Source: JAUVIB01 sp964424545
Lineage (GTDB): Bacteria; Calditrichota; Calditrichia; Calditrichales; Calditrichaceae
DNA length: 10,904 nucleotides
NCBI GenBank assembly: GCA_964424545.1
Contig: CAYRJN010000128.1
Coordinates: 1 to 10,904 of the forward strand
Direction of reading: 5' to 3'
The position numbers were made by a program, and so were the translations under genes. The number at the start of each line of letters is the position of its first letter. Position 1 is the stretch's first letter. A model generated the notes under the pieces. It searched no databases and had not been told where the DNA came from. It worked only from the letters and a program-made list of their open reading frames with translations. This document shows positions 6,373 to 10,904 of the stretch, one piece after another.

Positions 6373-9300
6373 GTTAGCGGCAATGTTATTTATTGTTATA
6401 AGTTTTACATTAAGTTTTGGGCAGTCCGGAGGAGATGGAACCGTTGACGATCCGTATCAAATAGCAACGTATGCTGATTTGCAGTGGATGGATACTACTT
6501 CTGCAGAATGGAATATGCATTTTATACAAACAGCAGATATAAATGCTGCGGCGACAGCTGTCGATGGATGGGCTCCAATCGGATTAAATCCTGTTTTTGC
6601 CGGCAGCTATGACGGCGGCGGATTTACAATTGACAGTTTAACTATTACCGGCGGTAATTATGTCGCTTTTATTGCGCAAACAGGCGGTACCGCTTCCGTT
6701 AAGAACTTAGGATTAACAAATGTTAATTTCACTTGTACGGGCGGCGATTTTGTGGGCGCCCTTATTGGATATATGAACGGCGGCACGGTAGAAAATTGTT
6801 ATTCTACCGGTAATATTAGTTCGGAAACAAGTTCTATAGGTGGGACTGGTTACGGCGGATTAATTGGACGAATAGGTGATAAGACTAATTATCCTATAGT
6901 AACCGATAGCTATAGCGAAGTTAATATTAGCGGCATGTTACCGACTGAAGTGGGCGGGTTTGCCGGCTTAATGGTTTTAAATGGTTCAATATCTGATTGT
7001 TATAGTACAGGCAGCGTTGAAGGGGAAGACCAAATAGGCGCTTTTATAGGTTTGTTAGAAAAGGGTTCAGTTATAAAAAGTTATAGCACAGGTAACGCAA
7101 CGGCAAACGATAAAAATGCCGGTGGATTTGTTGGTTATAATTATAAAGGTTCAATAAGCGAATGTTATAGCACCGGCGATGCAGCCGGCGGCAGAGTAAC
7201 CGGCGGCTTTGTTGGGCAAAATAATGGTGATGTAGCTACAATAAGTAACTGTTATAGTTTTGGCTCGGTTAACCCCGGCGATGATCATTCCGGTGGGTTT
7301 TGCGGTAGAAACTATAAGAGCGCTACAATAGAGAATTGTTATTCCACCGGTACGAATAATGGTTATGCCGATAGAGGTTTTGCCGGTACTTCGTATGGCA
7401 ACGGTGACGAAGTTATTGCAGGATGTTTTCTCGATACAACAGCGTCCGGATGCACAGATGTGTATGCAACCGGCAAAACGACAACCGAAATGAAAACAGC
7501 CGCTATATTTACGGATGCCGGTTGGGATTTAAATAACATTTGGCAAGTAGAGGGCAATTATCCTAATTTAAGAAATAATCCAAATTCCGATTTAGAGCCT
7601 CCGGAAGATATTCAAGATCCGCTACCTGAAGGAATGGAGTTGATTGCCAATTATAATTTCAACGACGGTTTAAATCATTGGGAATTTTACAGTCAAGATC
7701 CCGGTTATGCCCATTACGAGTTAGATGGAACAGGCGTTATTAACGGCCCCAACAGCGTTAAAATTACTGTCGATACTACCTACAACGGCTATCCCAGCGG
7801 AAGAATCGCCTTGTTTCAAAATGTGCCCATTGAAAACGGCAAAGAATATTATCTCACTTTTAAAATCAGATCGAGTAAAGTAATTGATGATAAAGCTATC
7901 TGGTGGTGTATGTATGATTCGCTTGAAACACAAAACTACTATTCCGGAATGTGGGGACAAGTTACTTTAGATAAAGATACAACGATAAAATATGAATTAA
8001 CCTTTAAAGCTGATTTTTCAAATCCCACAACGGATTTTTCAATTGATTTGGCAGGAATACCAAGCGACAGCACTATCCTTTGGCTTGACGATATCCATTT
8101 AATTAAACTGGGGGTAGAAGATATTCAAGACCCCTTACCCGAAGGAACGGAGTTGATTGCCAATTATAATTTCAACGACGGTTTAAACGGTTGGCTATTC
8201 AACAACACTGACTCATTGGCCGGCGCTACATACAGTTTGGACGAAAATTCTGTGATAAATGGTCCAAATAGCGTAAAAGTACACATGGACACCTGTGCGG
8301 GCGGTGGTCCGAGTTCAAGAGTTGCTCTTTTTACCGAGGTTCCGATAGAGGAAGGCGAAGAATATTATATTACTTTTAAAATAAAAGCAACTAAAGCCGT
8401 TTCCGAATGGGATCTATATTGGGTATTTTACGATTCGATAGAAACGGGCAACTATTATAATCCTGTGGGTGGATGGGGTGTAACGACCTGGTCTATGGAG
8501 AAAGACAGCGTATATAAATTTGAACTAAATTATACGTCGGATTTTTCAAATCCCAAAACGGATTTTTCAATTGATTTCGCATATATGAAAACCGGTCCTA
8601 TTGATTTTTGGTTAGACGATATTCATTTAATTAAAATAAAGAATGAAGAACCTCCTACTGAATCCAAATCGTTAACCTTTAATCTAAGCGATCCGAGAGA
8701 TGAATATGTGATTGTATCGGATACTTCAAACTTTGGGTTAGATACAACATGGACAATGGAAGCCTGGGTAAACTTTGCCAATTTTGACGCCCCGGGTGGA
8801 GAAGATCATATAATGCGTCTTGGAGCGCAATTGTTTGTAGATGATAATAATAAACTTAAGGTGCAGGCAGACGGGAACTATGTCGAAGGAACGAGTGAAC
8901 TCGTTGCCGGTAAATGGTACCATATCGCTTATGTACGTACTCCAAGAGAAGTAACTGTCTATTTAAACGGCGTTAAAGAAATTGTCGCTCCGGGAGCAGA
9001 CGCAGGCGCCGCGGCGGATAGATTTTTACTTGGTTCCTATGGCGATCCAAACATTAACTATAATTTTGCCGGTATTATGGACGAAGTGCGCCTTTGGAAA
9101 GTTGCAAGAAGTGCGGAAGAGATAAACGAAACGAGATTTACCGAACTGACAGGAACAGAAGATAGTCTGGTAATTTATTATGACTTCAATGACGGAAGCG
9201 GTAATACGGTTGTAAATAGAGCCGGAGACAATTATAACGGCACGCTCGGTAATATGGATGAGGGTAATTGGTGCGTTAAAACGCCGTTGGATACGGTTAT

Positions 9301-10096
9301 CATTGATGAACCCACCCTGCCTGAAGGCGTGGATTTGATAAGCAATAATTATTTTAACGACGGTTTGGATAAATGGGATTTGTATAAAAATGTTCAAAGT
9401 TACGCAACCCTATCCTTAAATAGCGACGGAATGTTAGAAGGCGAAAAAAGCGCTCAGGTACATATTAACGCTACAGGCGATGAAGACTGGAATATCCAAT
9501 TCCGTCAATTGGAAATAAAAGGTGTGCAGGAAGGTCATGAATATCATGTTCAATTTATGGCCAAAGCTAATAAGGATGTAAGCGGTATCTCCGCGGTAAT
9601 TCAGAAAAATCATGGCAACTTTGCAAACCTATATGCTAAAGAGTTATCGCTGACGGCTGATCAAAAGCTTGTTGTTATTGATACATTTATGTGTAATGTA
9701 ACGGATTCGGTTATCGTTTGGTCCTTTAACCTTGGCACGGCAAGTATAAATGATGTGGATGTATGGTTTGACGCGGCACATGTGATAGATCTTGGCGTAC
9801 CTACGAACGTTGAAGAAGAAAACGCTCTTCCCGTTGTATTTGCTTTAAAACAAAATTATCCTAATCCTTTTAACCCGACGACTACAATTAGTTTTGCCTT
9901 GCCTAAAGCATCCGATGTGCAGCTATCTGTTTATAACATACTTGGGCAAAAAGTTGCAGAACTGGTAAACAGAAAAATGGTTGCCGGTAACCATACGGTT
10001 CAATTTAAAGCTACTAATTTATCCAGCGGAGTGTATATATACAGGATTAAAGCCGGTAAATTTGTTTCGATTAAAAAAATGATGTTATTGAAATAG
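6362..10096 (+). CDS. Secreted GLUG-repeat, multi-CBM and LamG protein with T9SS sorting domain
   Basis: This 1244-residue protein begins with a signal peptide (1-20 or 21). Residues about 24-405 form a GLUG-repeat domain. It opens with GGDGTVDDPYQIATYADL and has a lead-in FAGSYDGGGFTIDSL. About seven units of the type GGFxGxxxxGSIxxCYSTG run from 127 to about 340, ending in a cap with the typical TGKTTTEMK and AGWDLNNIW. Then follow CBM4/9-like domains at about 425-583 (WLDDIHLIKL end) and 596-759 (WLDDIHLIKI end), a LamG domain at 769-975 (GIMDEVRLWKVARSAEEI), a further CBM4/9-like domain at 990-1145 (ends WFDAAHVI, with the usual second Asp replaced by Ala), and a T9SS type A domain at 1160-1244 (NYPNPFNPTT, end KKMMLLK). 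GLUG repeats occur in IgA-protease-type and other bacterial surface proteins. No catalytic domain is seen, so a role in surface display, adhesion or glycan capture is inferred. The C-terminal half parallels the preceding gene module by module. Confidence 0.88.
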   Translation: MKKMLAAMLFIVISFTLSFGQSGGDGTVDDPYQIATYADLQWMDTTSAEWNMHFIQTADINAAATAVDGWAPIGLNPVFAGSYDGGGFTIDSLTITGGNYVAFIAQTGGTASVKNLGLTNVNFTCTGGDFVGALIGYMNGGTVENCYSTGNISSETSSIGGTGYGGLIGRIGDKTNYPIVTDSYSEVNISGMLPTEVGGFAGLMVLNGSISDCYSTGSVEGEDQIGAFIGLLEKGSVIKSYSTGNATANDKNAGGFVGYNYKGSISECYSTGDAAGGRVTGGFVGQNNGDVATISNCYSFGSVNPGDDHSGGFCGRNYKSATIENCYSTGTNNGYADRGFAGTSYGNGDEVIAGCFLDTTASGCTDVYATGKTTTEMKTAAIFTDAGWDLNNIWQVEGNYPNLRNNPNSDLEPPEDIQDPLPEGMELIANYNFNDGLNHWEFYSQDPGYAHYELDGTGVINGPNSVKITVDTTYNGYPSGRIALFQNVPIENGKEYYLTFKIRSSKVIDDKAIWWCMYDSLETQNYYSGMWGQVTLDKDTTIKYELTFKADFSNPTTDFSIDLAGIPSDSTILWLDDIHLIKLGVEDIQDPLPEGTELIANYNFNDGLNGWLFNNTDSLAGATYSLDENSVINGPNSVKVHMDTCAGGGPSSRVALFTEVPIEEGEEYYITFKIKATKAVSEWDLYWVFYDSIETGNYYNPVGGWGVTTWSMEKDSVYKFELNYTSDFSNPKTDFSIDFAYMKTGPIDFWLDDIHLIKIKNEEPPTESKSLTFNLSDPRDEYVIVSDTSNFGLDTTWTMEAWVNFANFDAPGGEDHIMRLGAQLFVDDNNKLKVQADGNYVEGTSELVAGKWYHIAYVRTPREVTVYLNGVKEIVAPGADAGAAADRFLLGSYGDPNINYNFAGIMDEVRLWKVARSAEEINETRFTELTGTEDSLVIYYDFNDGSGNTVVNRAGDNYNGTLGNMDEGNWCVKTPLDTVIIDEPTLPEGVDLISNNYFNDGLDKWDLYKNVQSYATLSLNSDGMLEGEKSAQVHINATGDEDWNIQFRQLEIKGVQEGHEYHVQFMAKANKDVSGISAVIQKNHGNFANLYAKELSLTADQKLVVIDTFMCNVTDSVIVWSFNLGTASINDVDVWFDAAHVIDLGVPTNVEEENALPVVFALKQNYPNPFNPTTTISFALPKASDVQLSVYNILGQKVAELVNRKMVAGNHTVQFKATNLSSGVYIYRIKAGKFVSIKKMMLLK
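6740..7400 (+). repeat. Array of about seven GLUG repeats
   Basis: Units of about 25-37 codons recur with the pattern G-G-F/L-x-G followed some ten residues later by C/S-Y-S-T-G. Starting residues include GDFVGALIGY, YGGLIGR, VGGFAGL, IGAFIGL, AGGFVGY, GGFVGQ and GGFCGR. The DNA of each unit differs, so this is an old protein-level repeat, not a recent tandem duplication. Confidence 0.8.
7636..8187 (+). repeat. Tandem CBM4/9-like duplication marked by a 39-base identical tract
   Basis: The starts of the first two CBM modules share 39 identical bases (7636-7674 and 8149-8187) after a common lead-in encoding EDIQDPLPEG. The modules diverge afterwards, and the second is closer to the module of the preceding gene than to its own neighbour. 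Confidence 0.75.
8363..8611 (+). repeat. Gene-to-gene near-identical DNA block, copy 2 (partner 5044-5292)
   Basis: This is the second copy of the 249-base block, inside the second CBM4/9-like module (residues about 596-759). It includes the 111-base perfect core at 8426-8536. Confidence 0.85.
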
Positions 10097-10152
10097 CGTT
10101 ATATGACCACAGGATATTGTAACCTATTAACAAAATATCTTTAAATAGGTGG

Positions 10153-10191
10153 AGAATATGGGGAAATTAGAAATCCCCATATTCTTTTTTT
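10153..10191 (+). terminator. Strong intrinsic terminator after the GLUG/CBM gene
   Basis: AGAATATGGGGA (10153-10164) pairs perfectly with its complement at 10174-10185 around a nine-base loop. The T run spans 10185-10191. A smaller upstream pair, ACCTATT (10122-10128) with AATAGGT (10144-10150), may add structure. Confidence 0.88.
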
Positions 10192-10310
10192 ACTGCGTGC
10201 CTACGTTTTTTTTTTAGTATTTAACTGCCCTGTCTATTCGGAATCAAAAGATGTGCGCCGAATTACCGGTTTATTCAAAATAATTATAATTAATAGTATG
10301 TTTAACGGTT

Positions 10311-10335
10311 TAATATGCAATAGAGTTGCATATTA
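10311..10335. promoter_or_regulatory. Perfect 10-bp inverted repeat upstream of the FN3/beta-helix gene
   Basis: TAATATGCAA (10311-10320) and its exact complement TTGCATATTA (10326-10335) flank the five bases TAGAG. It lies about 80 bases before the start codon and is not followed by a T tract. It could be an operator for a dimeric regulator or a 5'-UTR hairpin; the sequence alone does not decide. Confidence 0.35.
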
Positions 10336-10415
10336 TAAAATTATTAGGTTAGTTAGAATTCCTCGCAAAATATTTTAACGCATCTGACTGATCTGAATAA
10401 TTAAAGGAGTATTAG

Positions 10416-10904
10416 ATGAAACAAGTCACATCTTTAATATCGTTAGTGTTTTCCATTTTGCTGTTAGTTCAATTTGGAAATCTTTATGCTTCCGAAATAG
10501 GAACGGTTCCCACGTTTCAGAGCATAGGATTGTATTGGACTCCGGATGGAGGGTCGGCCGATAAAAAAGTTTTTGTTAACTTTCGTGTCGAAGGCAGCGA
10601 GTCTTGGAATGAAGGTTTAGCAGTGAAATATAATCCAGTTGATAACACAACGGAAGATATTGCTCCCTATCGGGGAAGTATTGTAAATTTAACGCCAAAT
10701 ACTACCTATGAGATTAAATTAACCTTAGAAGGAACGTCTGCATCGGACACCATTACGGCAAAAACGTGGACGGAAGATTTTCCCATAGCCGAAACAATAA
10801 CTGTAAACGATAGAAATACTATGCTAAATATTTATGATTCGGGCACTAAGGATGGCTATATCCTATTAGACGGAACGAATGCCACTATTGATGTAGAAAA
10901 AAAT
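10416..10904 (+). CDS. Secreted FN3-like/probable beta-helix protein, N-terminal part (3' end outside window)
   Basis: The frame opens at ATG 10416, behind AAAGGAG (10403-10409), and stays open for 163 codons to the window end. A signal peptide spans about 1-25 (hydrophobic 7-20, probable cut LYA/S). Residues about 30-118 look like a fibronectin type III domain: SIGLYWTPDGG, then VFVNFRVEGSESW, the loop LTPNTTYEIKL and a final strand ITAKTWT. From about 125 (TITVNDRNTMLNIYDSG, then DGYILLDGTNATIDV) it resembles the lead-in of right-handed beta-helix domains, which in such proteins can be lyases or binding domains. A T9SS sorting domain would be expected at the missing C-terminus but is not seen. 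It has its own leader after a strong terminator, so it is probably a separate transcript. Confidence 0.78.
   Translation, partial: MKQVTSLISLVFSILLLVQFGNLYASEIGTVPTFQSIGLYWTPDGGSADKKVFVNFRVEGSESWNEGLAVKYNPVDNTTEDIAPYRGSIVNLTPNTTYEIKLTLEGTSASDTITAKTWTEDFPIAETITVNDRNTMLNIYDSGTKDGYILLDGTNATIDVEKN

Larger units (their letters stand above)
10097..10415 (+). other. 319-base intergenic region before the FN3/beta-helix gene
   Basis: It holds a strong terminator (10153-10191), a ten-T homopolymer (10206-10215), an AT-rich stretch with TATAAT at 10285-10290 but no good -35 at the right distance, a perfect palindrome (10311-10335) and a ribosome-binding site AAAGGAG at 10404-10409. No coding frame is supported. 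Confidence 0.5.

Noticed and set aside
6740..7400. GLUG array considered as a CRISPR or DNA tandem repeat
   Set aside because: The repetition is at protein level with differing DNA and no constant-length spacers.
9026..9397. 123-codon minus-strand open frame, and shorter minus-strand frames across the window
   Set aside because: All lie opposite clearly coding domains on the plus strand and have no matching ribosome-binding sites or recognisable protein features.
10206..10215. Ten-T run as a second terminator
   Set aside because: No stable stem lies directly upstream; the true terminator with its own T tract is at 10153-10191.

Overview
The window suggests a moderately AT-rich bacterium of the FCB group outside classical Bacteroidales, such as Ignavibacteriota, Calditrichota or a related candidate phylum. 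Three secreted proteins end in the same type IX secretion (T9SS) type A sorting domain, with the motif NYPNPFNPTT and an MLLK/MLMK-type C-terminus. That wording of the motif is common in those lineages. An exact phylum cannot be fixed from this stretch.

Layout, all on the plus strand: (1) positions 3-938 are the 3' third of a TonB-dependent outer-membrane receptor, cut by the window start. (2) Positions 1082-2854 encode a secreted protein with a probable right-handed beta-helix body and a T9SS tail. No terminator separates it from the receptor, so the two may be co-transcribed. A perfect hairpin follows it. (3) Positions 2953-6105 encode a 1050-residue modular surface protein: a CBM4/9-like jelly roll, two tandem LamG/concanavalin-like domains, two more CBM4/9-like domains and a T9SS tail. 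A good intrinsic terminator follows. (4) Positions 6362-10096 encode a 1244-residue relative: a GLUG-repeat domain, two CBM4/9-like domains, a LamG domain, another CBM4/9-like domain and a T9SS tail. A strong intrinsic terminator follows. (5) From 10416 to the window end runs the start of another secreted protein, with an FN3-like domain leading into what looks like a second beta-helix.

Taken together, the genes look like an extracellular glycan-handling or surface-attachment locus: an outer-membrane importer, one or two beta-helix proteins that could be lyases or binders, and two very large, apparently non-catalytic, multi-module binding proteins displayed by T9SS. The substrate is unknown and no SusD-like lipoprotein is visible here.

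The most notable structure is at DNA level. The two large genes are mosaics of shared modules. One block of about 249 bp (5044-5292 and 8363-8611) is about 97% identical, with a 111-bp perfectly identical core, although the surrounding homologous modules differ at many silent sites. This points to recent gene conversion or module shuffling. No RNA genes, CRISPR arrays, insertion sequences or phage genes were recognised.
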